From ZC4RG30 sp963726085 (GTDB lineage: Bacteria > Pseudomonadota > Gammaproteobacteria > Steroidobacterales > Steroidobacteraceae), in assembly GCA_963726085.1 (NCBI GenBank), contig CAVSAR010000001.1:124001-188000 (forward strand): a stretch of 64,000 nucleotides of DNA, given 5' to 3'. The notes beneath the pieces were generated by a model. That model had not been told where the DNA came from, did not search any database, and saw nothing but the letters and a program-made list of their open reading frames with translations. The translations under genes were made by a program, and so were the position numbers. Shown one piece after another: positions 9,273-17,682 of this stretch (the first letter of the stretch is position 1; every line of letters starts with the position of its first letter).

Positions 9273-10310
9273 ATGCCAACCGAACGATTGATCAATGCCG
9301 AGGCCAGCGGCGAGGAAGAATCGCTGGATCGAGCCATCCGCCCCAAGCGGCTGGCCGACTACGTGGGGCAGGGCGCAGTCAAAGCGCAGCTTGGCCTTTT
9401 CATCGAGGCCGCGCGCGGCCGCGGCGAGGCGCTGGATCACGTGCTGCTGTTCGGGCCGCCGGGCCTGGGCAAGACCACACTGGCGCAGATCATCGCCGCG
9501 GAGCTGGAAGTCAACCTGCGCCATACCGCGGGCCCGGTTCTGGAGCGACCCGGAGACCTGGCAGCCATTCTTACCAACCTGCAGCCCAGGGATCTGCTGT
9601 TTGTCGATGAGATCCACCGCCTCAGTCCAGTGGTCGAGGAGATCCTGTATCCGGCAATGGAGGACTACCAGCTGGACATCATGATCGGCGAGGGGCCCGC
9701 AGCCCGCTCGATCAAGCTCAACCTGCCGCCCTTTACGCTGGTTGGCGCGACCACGCGCGCCGGCCTGCTGACCTCGCCGCTGCGCGACCGTTTCGGCATT
9801 GTGCAGCGCCTCGAGTTCTACACCGATGGGGAGCTGGCCCAGATCGTGACCCGGTCCGCGGGCATCATGGGGGTGCAGACCGATGCGGCGGGGGCGGCGC
9901 GGATTGCCGAACGTTCGCGCGGTACGCCGCGGATCGCCAACCGACTGTTGCGGCGCGTGCGCGACTATGCGCAGGTGCGTGGTACCGGCGTCATCGACGT
10001 AGCCATCGCCGATGCTGCGCTAGATCTGCTGGGTGTCGACCCCAAGGGCATGGATGGGCTCGACCGCGCACTGCTGACCCTGATCATCCGCAATTTCGAT
10101 GGCGGCCCGGTGGGTATCGAAAGCCTGGCCGCGGCAATCGGCGAAGAACGCGGCACCCTGGAGGACGTGGTGGAGCCCTTTCTCATCCAGCGCGGACTGC
10201 TGGTGCGCACCGCGCGCGGACGCATGGCCACGCGCAACGCATGGCTGCACCTGGGGCTGGCCGCGCCTGAACGAACCGGTGGCCTGCCGCTGTTTGAGGA
10301 ACCCTCGTGA
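9273..10310 (+). CDS. ruvB: Holliday junction branch migration ATPase RuvB
   Basis: Hexameric AAA+ motor driving branch migration with RuvA. The ATG at 9273 is chosen because it opens MPTERLINAEASGEE and lies 4 nt after the ruvA stop; the longer frame back to 9075 only reads through ruvA. Visible motifs are RPKRLADYVGQ, Walker A LLFGPPGLGKTTLA, Walker B LLFVDEIHRLSPVVEE, sensor I LVGATTRAGLLTSPLRDRFG with the Arg finger, and a C-terminal winged helix (VEPFLIQRGLLVRTARGR). It has 345 residues, the usual size. The last bases overlap the ybgC start (GTGA). Confidence 0.97.
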   Translation: MPTERLINAEASGEEESLDRAIRPKRLADYVGQGAVKAQLGLFIEAARGRGEALDHVLLFGPPGLGKTTLAQIIAAELEVNLRHTAGPVLERPGDLAAILTNLQPRDLLFVDEIHRLSPVVEEILYPAMEDYQLDIMIGEGPAARSIKLNLPPFTLVGATTRAGLLTSPLRDRFGIVQRLEFYTDGELAQIVTRSAGIMGVQTDAAGAARIAERSRGTPRIANRLLRRVRDYAQVRGTGVIDVAIADAALDLLGVDPKGMDGLDRALLTLIIRNFDGGPVGIESLAAAIGEERGTLEDVVEPFLIQRGLLVRTARGRMATRNAWLHLGLAAPERTGGLPLFEEPS

Positions 10311-10708
10311 GCCGGTTTGACTGGCAAGTACGTGTCTACTACGAAGACACTGACGCCGGCGGGGTTGTCTACCACACCAGTTACATTCGCTTCCTGGAAC
10401 GCGCGCGCACCGAATGGCTGCGCAGCTTGGGGTACTCACAGGCACGGCTGGTCGAGGAAATGGGGCTGTTGTTCTCGGTCGTGAGCCTGGACATCAGGTA
10501 CCTGTTGCCCGCCCGCCTGGATGACCTGCTGTTGATACGCAGTGGCGTCGAGGCCGGAGGCGGCGCTTCGGTGAATTTCGAGCAGGTCATACACCGTGGC
10601 GACGAGGCGCAGGAACTGGTGCGGGGTAAAGTGGTTGTCGCCTGCCTGGACGCCAGGTCATTCAAGCCCAGGCGCCTGCCCGCCGCAATGCGCGAGGATT
10701 TCAACTGA
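10307..10708 (+). CDS. ybgC: Tol-Pal-associated acyl-CoA thioesterase YbgC
   Basis: Hot-dog-fold thioesterase that is the usual first gene of the tol-pal cluster. The active-site region VRVYYEDTDAGGVVYHTSY contains the conserved Asp of the 4-hydroxybenzoyl-CoA thioesterase family. The following FLERARTEWLRSLG is also typical. It is 133 residues long. A GTG start at 10307 overlaps the ruvB stop, and its stop overlaps the tolQ start (TGATG), so translation is coupled on both sides. The physiological substrate is not evident from sequence; in other bacteria a link to phospholipid metabolism has been proposed. Confidence 0.93.
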   Translation: MSRFDWQVRVYYEDTDAGGVVYHTSYIRFLERARTEWLRSLGYSQARLVEEMGLLFSVVSLDIRYLLPARLDDLLLIRSGVEAGGGASVNFEQVIHRGDEAQELVRGKVVVACLDARSFKPRRLPAAMREDFN

Positions 10709-11409
10709 TGCCAGCCGAACAGATCTCGATTCTCAAATTAATCCTCGACGCCAGCCTCATCGTGCAGCTGGTCCTGGCGATCTTGCTCTGTGCGTCGATA
10801 GCCTCATGGGCAATCATCATGCGCAAGCGCTCACTGCTGGCGCGCGCAAGATCCGAGGCCGACACCTTCGAGGGAACGTTCTGGTCCGGCGGTGACCTTG
10901 GAGCCCTGTATCGCAGCGTTCAGGCCAAGGGCGATGCCACTGGCATGAGCGGCATCTTTGAAATGGGATTTCGCGAGTTCGCACGGCTGCGCCAGCCCGG
11001 CGCGCTTGCCGATCAATTGGTGGAAGGCGCACGGCGCGCCATGAAGGTGGCGCAGCTTAAGGAGATCGACCGGCTCGAGGAAAGCCTGGCGACGCTGGCG
11101 ACCATTGGCTCCATCAGTCCCTACGTGGGGCTGTTTGGCACCGTGTGGGGAATTATGGGCACCTTCGTCTCCCTGGGAGGCGTGCAGCAGGCCACGCTGG
11201 CGACGGTCGCGCCCGGCATAGCCGAGGCGCTGGTGGCAACCGCAATGGGCCTGGTCGCGGCGATCCCCGCAGTGATTGGCTACAACCGCTATGCGGACAA
11301 GGTTGGCCGGCTGGAGCTGCGCTACGACGCATTCATGGAGGAGTTCTCCACCATCCTGCAGCGCTATGCCAGCCGGGTTGAAAAGACCCACGAGCAGGCC
11401 CGCGGGTAA
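10708..11409 (+). CDS. tolQ: Tol-Pal proton channel subunit TolQ
   Basis: Inner-membrane MotA/TolQ/ExbB proton-channel protein that, with TolR, powers TolA for outer-membrane constriction at division. Three membrane helices are visible: LIVQLVLAILLCASIASWAIIM near the N-terminus, then around residues 130-155 (LATIGSISPYVGLFGTVWGI) and 165-190 (ATVAPGIAEALVATAMGL). The last two carry the family's conserved Gly/Thr/Pro positions. The 233-residue length is normal. The ATG shares an A with the ybgC stop; tolR follows 16 bp later. Confidence 0.96.
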   Translation: MPAEQISILKLILDASLIVQLVLAILLCASIASWAIIMRKRSLLARARSEADTFEGTFWSGGDLGALYRSVQAKGDATGMSGIFEMGFREFARLRQPGALADQLVEGARRAMKVAQLKEIDRLEESLATLATIGSISPYVGLFGTVWGIMGTFVSLGGVQQATLATVAPGIAEALVATAMGLVAAIPAVIGYNRYADKVGRLELRYDAFMEEFSTILQRYASRVEKTHEQARG

Positions 11410-11425
11410 TCGAGGGTAGGCAAAG

Positions 11426-11878
11426 ATGGAGCAGGGCAAACGCAGGCGCAAGTTAATCGGCGAAATCAACGTCGTGCCTTACATCGACGTGATGTTGGTG
11501 TTGCTCATCATTTTCATGGCCACGGCGCCGCTGCTGACCCAGGGCGTGAAGGTGGAGTTGCCCAAGGCAGCCTCCGAGCCGCTGCCGGTGCGCAACCAGC
11601 GCAACCAGCAACCGCTGATCCTGTCCATCGACAGCAACGCGCGCATGTACCTGAACCTCGCGACCGATCCTGCCGCGCCACTGGAGGAGGCCCAGCTGCT
11701 GGCGGGAGTTCGCAAGGCACTGGGCGCGGGACCGGATCGCGACGTGTTGGTCAAGGCCGACACGCGGGTCGCCTATGGCAAGGTCTTGGCGGCGATGGTC
11801 ATCCTGCAGCAGGGTGGCGCCAGCAAGGTCGGATTCCTCACTGATCCCCTGCCGGAGCCGGTGGGTCGCAAGCCGTGA
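11426..11878 (+). CDS. tolR: Tol-Pal protein TolR
   Basis: Biopolymer transport ExbD/TolR family: one N-terminal transmembrane helix with the proton-relaying Asp, then a periplasmic domain that binds peptidoglycan on activation. The helix reads NVVPYIDVMLVLLIIFMA, with Asp at residue 18 in the conserved position. The periplasmic part includes VKVELPKA and a C-terminal amphipathic stretch (VAYGKVLAAMVILQQGGASKV). It has 150 residues. The stop overlaps the tolA GTG start by 4 nt. Confidence 0.95.
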   Translation: MEQGKRRRKLIGEINVVPYIDVMLVLLIIFMATAPLLTQGVKVELPKAASEPLPVRNQRNQQPLILSIDSNARMYLNLATDPAAPLEEAQLLAGVRKALGAGPDRDVLVKADTRVAYGKVLAAMVILQQGGASKVGFLTDPLPEPVGRKP

Positions 11879-12780
11879 GCGAGGGCCCCCAGCCCAGCAG
11901 CTGGAAATCGGTTTTCCTGTCGGTTCTTCTGCATGGGGCGATCGTGGGGCTGGGCATCGCGGCGTATTTCTTCGTTCACAAACCGGCGCCACGCCAGGTC
12001 AGGCTGGCCATCGACGCCAGCGTGGTGCGCGCGATGCCACCACAGGCGCCGCGCCAGGTGGCTCCCGAGCCGGTCGTAAGTCCACCGGTCCCGGACGCGG
12101 CCGAAGCGCAGAAGATGGTGCAGCAACAGGAGGCCGAAAAGCACGCGGCGGAGCAGCGCGCGGCGGAGGAAAAAGCCCAGGAACTCAAGGAAGCCAGGCA
12201 GCAGGCTGCAGAGGAGAAGGCAGACAAGGAGAAAGCCCTGCAGGACAAGGCAGCCAAGGACAAGGCAGCCAAGGACAAGGCGGCTCAGGCCAAGGCTGCC
12301 GAGGAGAAGGAGGCAAAGGACAAGACGGCGAAGGAAAAAGCCGACAAGGAAAAAGCTGACAAGGAAAAGGCGGCCAAGGAAAAAGCAGCCCAGGACAAGC
12401 TGGCCCGAGAAAAGACCCAGGCTGACGCGCAGCGCAGCCAGCGGGAAGCGGACCTCAATGCACAAATCGCCGCCGAGGAGCGGGCCGCGGCGGCCCGTGC
12501 CAGCGGACAGATGAACCAGTACATTGCGCAGATAACGGCGCAGATAGAACGGAACTGGATCCGTCCTGCCAGCGCGCAGGCGGGCCTCAATTGCGAGGTG
12601 CACGTGACCCAGGTGCCGGGTGGTACTGTGACCGGCGTGCAGGTGGGACGCTGCAACGGGGATGATACGGTGCGTCAGTCCATCGAGGCGGCGGTACTAA
12701 AGGCGTCGCCGTTGCCCTTGCCTGCGGATGCGGCCTTGTTTGAGCGCATTCTCGTCGTAACATTCAGGCCGGAGAACTGA
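11875..12780 (+). CDS. tolA: Tol-Pal energy-transducing protein TolA
   Basis: Inner-membrane anchored protein spanning the periplasm to contact TolB/Pal. Residues about 10-32 form the membrane anchor (VFLSVLLHGAIVGLGIAAYF). The central 80-200 region is a long Lys/Ala/Glu/Asp-rich helix built of repeated AAKDKAA/EKADKEKA units, the typical TolA stalk. The C-terminal globular domain (from about residue 205) holds QITAQIERNWIRPAS and the pair of cysteines seen in TolA domain III (LNCEVHV and VGRCNGDD). It has 301 residues, within the range of this variable family. The GTG start overlaps tolR, and the stop is 2 nt before tolB. Confidence 0.94.
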   Translation: MSEGPQPSSWKSVFLSVLLHGAIVGLGIAAYFFVHKPAPRQVRLAIDASVVRAMPPQAPRQVAPEPVVSPPVPDAAEAQKMVQQQEAEKHAAEQRAAEEKAQELKEARQQAAEEKADKEKALQDKAAKDKAAKDKAAQAKAAEEKEAKDKTAKEKADKEKADKEKAAKEKAAQDKLAREKTQADAQRSQREADLNAQIAAEERAAAARASGQMNQYIAQITAQIERNWIRPASAQAGLNCEVHVTQVPGGTVTGVQVGRCNGDDTVRQSIEAAVLKASPLPLPADAALFERILVVTFRPEN

Positions 12781-12782
12781 CG

Positions 12783-14108
12783 ATGGGTTGGTTACCTATG
12801 GAAACGGGCCAGCGATGGGGGCTGCGACTGATGTGCCTGGCCACGATGGTCATGGCGCCCCTGGCACGTGCGCAACTGCACATCGACATCACCCGCGGCG
12901 TAACCGATCCGATCCCGGTGGCGATCGTGCCCTTTGCAGGCACATCCGCCGCGGCGGGCAGCGTGGATGTCGCCGCCGTGGTGCAGCAGGACCTGGACGG
13001 CAGCGGCAGGTTTCGCTGCATGGATCGCAAATCGCTGCCGGCCAGCCCGGTGCGCGCCTCCGAGGTTGAGGTTCCGCGATGGCGCGCGGCGCGCAGTGAC
13101 TACGTGGTGGTGGGACGGCTGGTGGCGCGTAGCGCTACGGAGACAGCTGTGGAGTTCGACCTGGTGAATGTCCTCAATGGCCAGGTCCTGTTGACTGCCA
13201 GCGAAACGGTCTCGCCAGGGCAGCTGCGCCTCGGCGCGCACCGTGTGGCGGACAGAATCTACGAGAAAATCACGGGAGTACGCGGGGCCTTTGCCACGCG
13301 CATTGCCTATATTTCAGTCGATGGGCAACCGCCAAGCCAGCGTTACCAGCTGCTCATTGCAGATGCGGACGGGGAAAATGCGCGCGTGGCCATGCAGTCA
13401 ACCCAGCCGGTCATGTCCCCGGCATGGTCGCCGGACGGTCAATGGCTGGCGTACGTGTCATTCGAAGGCCGATCCTCGGCGGTCTACGTGCAGCGGATCA
13501 AGACCGGGGAACGCCGCCAGGTGTCGGCGAAGACCGGTGTCAACGGCGCCCCCAGCTTCTCGCCGGATGGCAAGAGCCTGGCGCTGACGTTGTCCGGCAA
13601 TTCCGGCAACCTTGATATCTATGTCCTGGATCTGGCCACCCTGGCAGTAACGCGAATCACCGAAGATCCTGCCATCGATACCGAGCCGGCATGGTCACCG
13701 GACGCAAAGACGCTGTACTTCACTTCCGACCGCGGCGGTGGTCCGCAGATCTACGCCGTCGAGCCGCGCGCTGGCGCCAAGCCGCGCCGCATCACTTTCG
13801 GCAGCAGCTACGCCGCGCGGCCGCGCGTTGCCCCAGACGGTCGCTCTCTTGCCGTGGTGACCCAGGACTCTGGCGGCTTTCGCATCGGCACGGTGGATCT
13901 GCCTAGCGGTCAGGTCACCAGTCTGTCGCGTGGCACACTGGACGAGTCGCCAAGCTTTGCACCCAACGGTGCAATGCTGATCTACGCGGGACGGGAGCAT
14001 GGGCAGGGTATGCTCGCGACCGTCTCTGTGGATGGACAGGTCACCCAACGCCTCAAATCCGACCAGGGCGACGTGCGGGAGCCGGCCTGGGGACCGTTCG
14101 CAAACTGA
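12783..14108 (+). CDS. tolB: Tol-Pal periplasmic beta-propeller TolB
   Basis: Periplasmic partner of Pal and TolA. The N-terminus has a signal peptide (LRLMCLATMVMAPLARA, cleavage near residue 30). The N-terminal TolB domain follows (LHIDITRGVTDPIPVAIVPF), then a six-bladed propeller of PD40/WD-like repeats: PAWSPDGQWLAYVSF, PSFSPDGKSLALTLSG, PAWSPDAKTLYFTSDRGG, RPRVAPDGRSLAVV and PSFAPNGAMLIYAGR. It has 441 residues. Two candidate starts exist (12783 and 12798); the GGAG 8-10 nt upstream favours the first. It follows tolA by 2 nt; pal starts 54 nt downstream. Confidence 0.96.
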   Translation: MGWLPMETGQRWGLRLMCLATMVMAPLARAQLHIDITRGVTDPIPVAIVPFAGTSAAAGSVDVAAVVQQDLDGSGRFRCMDRKSLPASPVRASEVEVPRWRAARSDYVVVGRLVARSATETAVEFDLVNVLNGQVLLTASETVSPGQLRLGAHRVADRIYEKITGVRGAFATRIAYISVDGQPPSQRYQLLIADADGENARVAMQSTQPVMSPAWSPDGQWLAYVSFEGRSSAVYVQRIKTGERRQVSAKTGVNGAPSFSPDGKSLALTLSGNSGNLDIYVLDLATLAVTRITEDPAIDTEPAWSPDAKTLYFTSDRGGGPQIYAVEPRAGAKPRRITFGSSYAARPRVAPDGRSLAVVTQDSGGFRIGTVDLPSGQVTSLSRGTLDESPSFAPNGAMLIYAGREHGQGMLATVSVDGQVTQRLKSDQGDVREPAWGPFAN

Positions 14109-14162
14109 GCTGTGGTGTCATAATCACCAACAGATGCACTGACTTCAACGCGGGAGCCCTAA

Positions 14163-14711
14163 TTGAATCCATCACTGCCCAGAATTTTGGCAACGCTCGT
14201 TTCCATCGCGATGCTGGCCTCGGCCTGTGGCAGCAAGGACACCAAGCCGGATGACGCGGCGGCCTCTGGCACTGCCGTGGCTGCCGAGGGCGCCGATGCC
14301 CGGACTTCGGGAGTCGCCGCCGTGGATACCGGTCAGGGCAGTTCGGGACACGGCGCACTGGGTCCGGATGGGCCCCTAGGTTCGCAGCGGATCATCTACT
14401 TTGACTACGACAAAAGCGACATCCGCAGTGAGTATGCGGAAGTGGTCGCAGCCCATGGCAAGTTCCTTGCCAGCAACGCGGCCGTGCACGTGCGGCTGGA
14501 AGGCCATAGCGACGAGCGGGGCACCCGCGAGTACAACATAGGGCTGGGCGAACGTCGCGCCCAGACAGTGCGCCGCGCGCTGGCGCTGCAAGGAGTGCAG
14601 GAATCGCAGATTTCGACGGTCAGCTATGGCGAGGAACGCCCGGCCGCCCTGGGCAGTGACGAGAATGCCTACTCCAAGAATCGCCGTGTTGAGATCGTCT
14701 ACATCAACTGA
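14163..14711 (+). CDS. pal: Peptidoglycan-associated lipoprotein Pal
   Basis: Outer-membrane lipoprotein that ties the membrane to peptidoglycan and binds TolB. It uses a TTG start: the codon just upstream is an in-frame TAA (14160-14162), and a GGGAG sits about 8 nt before the TTG. The lipoprotein signal is MNPSLPRILATLVSIAML ending ASAC, with Cys21 as acylation site. The C-terminal OmpA-like domain includes IIYFDYDKSDIRSEY, LEGHSDERGTREYNIGLGERRA and YSKNRRVEIVY, the peptidoglycan-binding signature. It has 182 residues. cpoB overlaps its 3' end. Confidence 0.95.
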   Translation: MNPSLPRILATLVSIAMLASACGSKDTKPDDAAASGTAVAAEGADARTSGVAAVDTGQGSSGHGALGPDGPLGSQRIIYFDYDKSDIRSEYAEVVAAHGKFLASNAAVHVRLEGHSDERGTREYNIGLGERRAQTVRRALALQGVQESQISTVSYGEERPAALGSDENAYSKNRRVEIVYIN

Positions 14712-15499
14712 GCGCGGCCGCAGGCTGCGCGACCGGCTCATATTCGGTGTCTTGCTGCTTGGCGCCGGCGTCTCTGCGTCGGCGGCAAATCCCAATACCG
14801 CGCGCATCGATGATCTCGAGGCGCGCATGGATCGCGTCGACCGCGTTATTTCCAATCAGAGCCTGACTGAAATGTCGCAGCGCCTTGATGCACTGCAAGC
14901 CGAGATGCGTGCGCAGCAAGGCCGCATCGAAGAGCTGCAGAACGAGAATGAGCAGCTGAAGCGACAGCAACGCGATCTGTATGCGGACCTGGACAAGCGC
15001 CTGCAGTCCACGTCCGGTGCTGGTGCCGCCGCGGAGCGGAGCTGGAGCTGGAGCTGGAGCGGCAGCGGGTGCGACTACGGATTCTGCCGAAGCGAAAACC
15101 GCGACTTCGGCGCAAGACAGCGGCGAGCAGGCACAATACCAGCGCGCCATGGATGCCCTGAAGGCCCGCAACTACGCAGCGGCGACCGAGGGCTTTCGCA
15201 GCCTGGCGGCTACCTATCCGCAAGGCGAACTGGCTGACAATACGCAGTACTGGCTTGGCGAGTCCTACTACGTCACGCAGGAATACGATCACGCCGCCGC
15301 GGCATTCCAGCATGTGCTGAGCGGTTGGCCCAATTCACACAAGGTGCCCGATGCCATGCTCAAGCTCGGCTACACGCAGATCGAGCAGAAGAAAGTCGTT
15401 GCCGGGCGCGCCACGCTGCAGCAGGTGGTGGACAACTTTCCCGGCACGGATGCCGCAAAGCTGGCAGCAGACCGCCTGGCCAAGCTTCCTGCGCAATAG
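14686..15499 (+). CDS. cpoB: Cell division coordinator CpoB (YbgF), one frameshift
   Basis: Periplasmic TolA-associated protein coordinating peptidoglycan synthesis with outer-membrane constriction. The first frame has a signal peptide (RLIFGVLLLGAGVSASAA) and a coiled coil (ARIDDLEARMDRVDRVI, EMSQRLDALQAEMRAQQGR). After about 15030 it degenerates into Trp/Ser repeats. The next frame picks up a Gly/Ala linker and then three TPR-like units (EQAQYQRAMDALKARNY, YPQGELADNTQYWLGESYY, DAMLKLGYTQIEQKK). One extra base around 15030-15035 explains it. Likely start is GTG 14686 or TTG 14689, overlapping the end of pal. The corrected length is about 270 residues, normal for CpoB. Confidence 0.88.
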
Positions 15500-15514
15500 C
15501 GGTCCGCGCACACC

Positions 15515-16165
15515 ATGAATCGGGCCGACACATTGAGGATCACGGAGATCTTCCGCTCGTTGCAGGGCGAGGGAAACCTCGTTGGGTTCCCCACGGTATT
15601 CGTGCGTTTGACGGGCTGCCCATTGCGTTGCCAGTACTGTGACACTGCCTACGCCTTCACGGGCGGCAAGTCCGTGTCCATCGACGAGATCCTTGCAACG
15701 GTCGGCTCCTACAACACCCAGTACGTATGCGTGACCGGCGGCGAGCCGCTGGCGCAGGCCAATTGCGCCACTCTGCTGTCGCGCCTGTGCGATGCGGGCT
15801 ACAACGTGTCGCTGGAGACCAGCGGCGCCATGTCGCTGGCGGCGGTGGATTCCCGGGTGGTCAAGGTGGTGGACATCAAGACGCCAGGTTCGGGCGAAGA
15901 GCGGCGCAACCGTTACGAGGACCTGTCGCTATTGGGTGAGCATGACCAGGTGAAATTCGTAATCTGTGATCGTGCGGATTACGAATGGAGCCGCGACAAG
16001 ACTGATGAGCTGGAGCTGGGCCGGCGTGCCACGGTGCTGTTTTCCCCGAGTCATGAGCAGCTGCCCGCCCGGGATCTGGCCGACTGGATCCTGGCCGATG
16101 GAATCCCCGTGAGGATGCAGGTGCAGCTGCACAAGATCCTTTGGGGCAATGAGCCAGGCCGATGA
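15515..16165 (+). CDS. queE: 7-carboxy-7-deazaguanine synthase QueE
   Basis: Radical SAM enzyme that contracts 6-carboxytetrahydropterin to 7-carboxy-7-deazaguanine in queuosine synthesis. The conserved start EIFRSLQGEGNLVGFPTVFVRLTGC precedes the [4Fe-4S] cysteine motif GCPLRCQYCDT (CxxxCxxC). CVTGGEPLAQ and VSLETSGAMSL are the SAM-binding and substrate motifs. It has 216 residues, a usual length for this family. The stop overlaps the queC start by 4 nt, consistent with a queE-queC pair at the end of the tol-pal block. Confidence 0.94.
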   Translation: MNRADTLRITEIFRSLQGEGNLVGFPTVFVRLTGCPLRCQYCDTAYAFTGGKSVSIDEILATVGSYNTQYVCVTGGEPLAQANCATLLSRLCDAGYNVSLETSGAMSLAAVDSRVVKVVDIKTPGSGEERRNRYEDLSLLGEHDQVKFVICDRADYEWSRDKTDELELGRRATVLFSPSHEQLPARDLADWILADGIPVRMQVQLHKILWGNEPGR

Positions 16166-16839
16166 GCGCTGATCCCCTGGCTGTGGTCCTGTTGTCCGGC
16201 GGCTTGGACTCGGCCACCACCCTGGCCATCGCCCGCAGCGAGGGATTGGCCTGTCATACGCTGGCGGTGTCCTATGGCCAGCGTCATTCGGCGGAGCTTG
16301 TGGCTGCGCAGCGAATCTCGCGCCTGCTCGGCGCGGTGGAGCATCGGCAAATGAACGTCGACCTGGCGGGCATCGGGGGTTCGGCATTGACGGACAGCGA
16401 AATCGCCGTGCCGGAGTCTCCAACCACGGGCATCCCCATCACCTACGTGCCGGCGCGCAATACCTTGCTGCTGGCGCTGGCGCTGGGCTGGGCGGAGGTA
16501 GTCGGCGCACGGGATATTTTCATCGGGGTCAATGCGGTTGATTACTCGGGGTATCCGGACTGCCGCCCGGAGTTCATCAGTGCCTTTGCGGCTATGGCGC
16601 AGCTTGCAACCCGCGCGGGAGTGCAGGGCGCGCGGGTTCGCATCCGCGCGCCACTGCAGCAGCTGTCGAAGGCGGAAATCATCCGCATCGGCATGCGGCT
16701 GGGCCTGGACCAATCCGCGACGGTGTCCTGTTATCAGGCAACGGCCGAGGGCCTTGCCTGCGGGCGCTGTGATTCGTGCCGGCTGCGCCGAGAGGGGTTC
16801 ACGGCGGCGGGGGTGCCAGATCCGACACGCTATGCCTGA
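16162..16839 (+). CDS. queC: 7-cyano-7-deazaguanine synthase QueC
   Basis: ATP-dependent enzyme converting 7-carboxy-7-deazaguanine to preQ0. The N-terminal PP-loop is VVLLSGGLDSATTLAIA, followed by the AVSYGQRHSAEL segment. YVPARNTLLLALALGWAE and VNAVDYSGYPDCRPEFI are family signatures. The C-terminal zinc site is formed by four Cys in SCYQATAEGLACGRCDSCRLR. It has 225 residues. The ATG overlaps the queE stop; tRNA-Lys follows 48 bp downstream. Confidence 0.95.
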   Translation: MSADPLAVVLLSGGLDSATTLAIARSEGLACHTLAVSYGQRHSAELVAAQRISRLLGAVEHRQMNVDLAGIGGSALTDSEIAVPESPTTGIPITYVPARNTLLLALALGWAEVVGARDIFIGVNAVDYSGYPDCRPEFISAFAAMAQLATRAGVQGARVRIRAPLQQLSKAEIIRIGMRLGLDQSATVSCYQATAEGLACGRCDSCRLRREGFTAAGVPDPTRYA

Positions 16840-16887
16840 AGGGGCGCGCCGCCCATCGGATCCGGTATCATCCGGGCCCCTGTATCG

Positions 16888-16963
16888 GGGCCGTTAGCTC
16901 AGTCGGTAGAGCAGCTGGCTTTTAACCAGTTGGTCGCGCGTTCGAATCGCGCACGGCCCACCA
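16888..16963 (+). tRNA. tRNA-Lys (anticodon UUU)
   Basis: A 76-nt cloverleaf. The acceptor stem GGGCCGT pairs with ACGGCCC, with discriminator A and an encoded CCA at 16961-16963. The anticodon stem GCTGG/CCAGT encloses loop CTTTTAA, giving anticodon TTT (Lys). The T arm is GCGCG-TTCGAAT-CGCGC, and the D arm contains AGTCGGTAGA. A short GC hairpin (GGCCCC ... GGGGCC) overlaps its 5' leader at about 16877-16892. The 3' half of this gene is repeated, diverged, at 30877-30923. Confidence 0.97.
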
Positions 16964-16970
16964 ATTAGAC
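16925..16970 (+). repeat. Left copy of island direct repeat (attL-like)
   Basis: The tRNA-Lys 3' half, from the end of the anticodon loop through CCA and a few bases beyond. It matches 30877-30923 with about five mismatches and one single-base insertion over roughly 46 nt. The perfectly shared core is TTCGAATCGCGCACG in the T arm. This is the usual attachment site location for tRNA-targeting integrases. The repeat is seen directly; its role is inferred. Confidence 0.6.
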
Positions 16971-17682
16971 AAACACGTCAACGCCGATGAAGCCGTCGTG
17001 AAACCAGGTGAAGCCGGCGTGAAACAGGATTGCTGGCGCCACCGCCAGGGCCCGAAGGCCACCCATTGCAGGTCTGGATCGCATCGCTTGCTGCAGGCGC
17101 TCTTTTGCGGCAGGGCGATTGCGCTCTTGGGTGGCAACGCCCGAAGGAGACCCCTGACCAGATGAATGCCACGACAGCATTGAGCGTAATATTTGTTGGA
17201 AACCTCATTTCCGGCCAAATCGGAGGTGCCCCCTGTCCCCTACCGCATTGTGCTAACCCTTTGGGATGGAGTAGACGTAGAGGTTGACGAGCGAGGGTTG
17301 GAAGATATTGACCTCCGCACCGGGGACTACTGATTCGGCGATTGGCGTTGTTCGACCGAGGCTCCCGCATGATGGAGCGAAGAGACCACAGAGATTTGCA
17401 AGTCGAAGCGGGGGAGGTGTCATTAATTGCCGAAGTATCCCGGGAGTTTCCGCGGAAGTTGTCAGAGCATTTTGACAGGCAGCTGTCGGTAATTCTTACA
17501 GCGGCGCCTCAACCGGATGTTCGGCGGCGATCGTGAAAAAGAAACAGTTGAATACTTCATCTCCTTGATTTGGTGGCCGCGAAGGCTAACCGCACCGCAT
17601 GTCGAATCGGGCGGCTTCGTCAGATGGCGTGAAGGTTGCATAAATACTCGCCACTCTGGGCGCAGGAATTTGTTGCCGACCT
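16964..17682. other. 719-nt region without a confident gene
   Basis: Between tRNA-Lys and the giant gene I find no recognisable product. It holds a two-copy 21-nt tandem repeat next to the tRNA (16988-17028). It also holds a short plus-strand frame of about 46 codons from a TTG at 17193 to a stop at 17331, containing VPYRIVLTLWDGVDVEV; I do not recognise it. A 64-codon frame at 17342-17536 is also unrecognised. An integrase would be expected here if the island were intact; none of the frames looks like one. The final bases before 17683 must contain the promoter and leader of the giant gene, but I see no clear consensus. Confidence 0.6.
16988..17028 (+). repeat. Two tandem copies of a 21-nt unit beside tRNA-Lys
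   Basis: Copy 1 is 16988-17008 and copy 2 is 17009-17028; both read TGAAGCCG, one variable base, CGTGAAAC and end in AGG, differing by one substitution and one missing base. They begin 24 nt after the tRNA CCA. Tandem directly repeated sites close to a core attachment site are where tyrosine integrases bind arm-type sites, so these could be such sites, but that is inference only. Confidence 0.7.

Noticed and set aside
16922..17218. Minus-strand ORF ending in WWAVRDSNARPTG
   Set aside because: This peptide is the familiar artefact of translating the tRNA antisense strand, not a protein.
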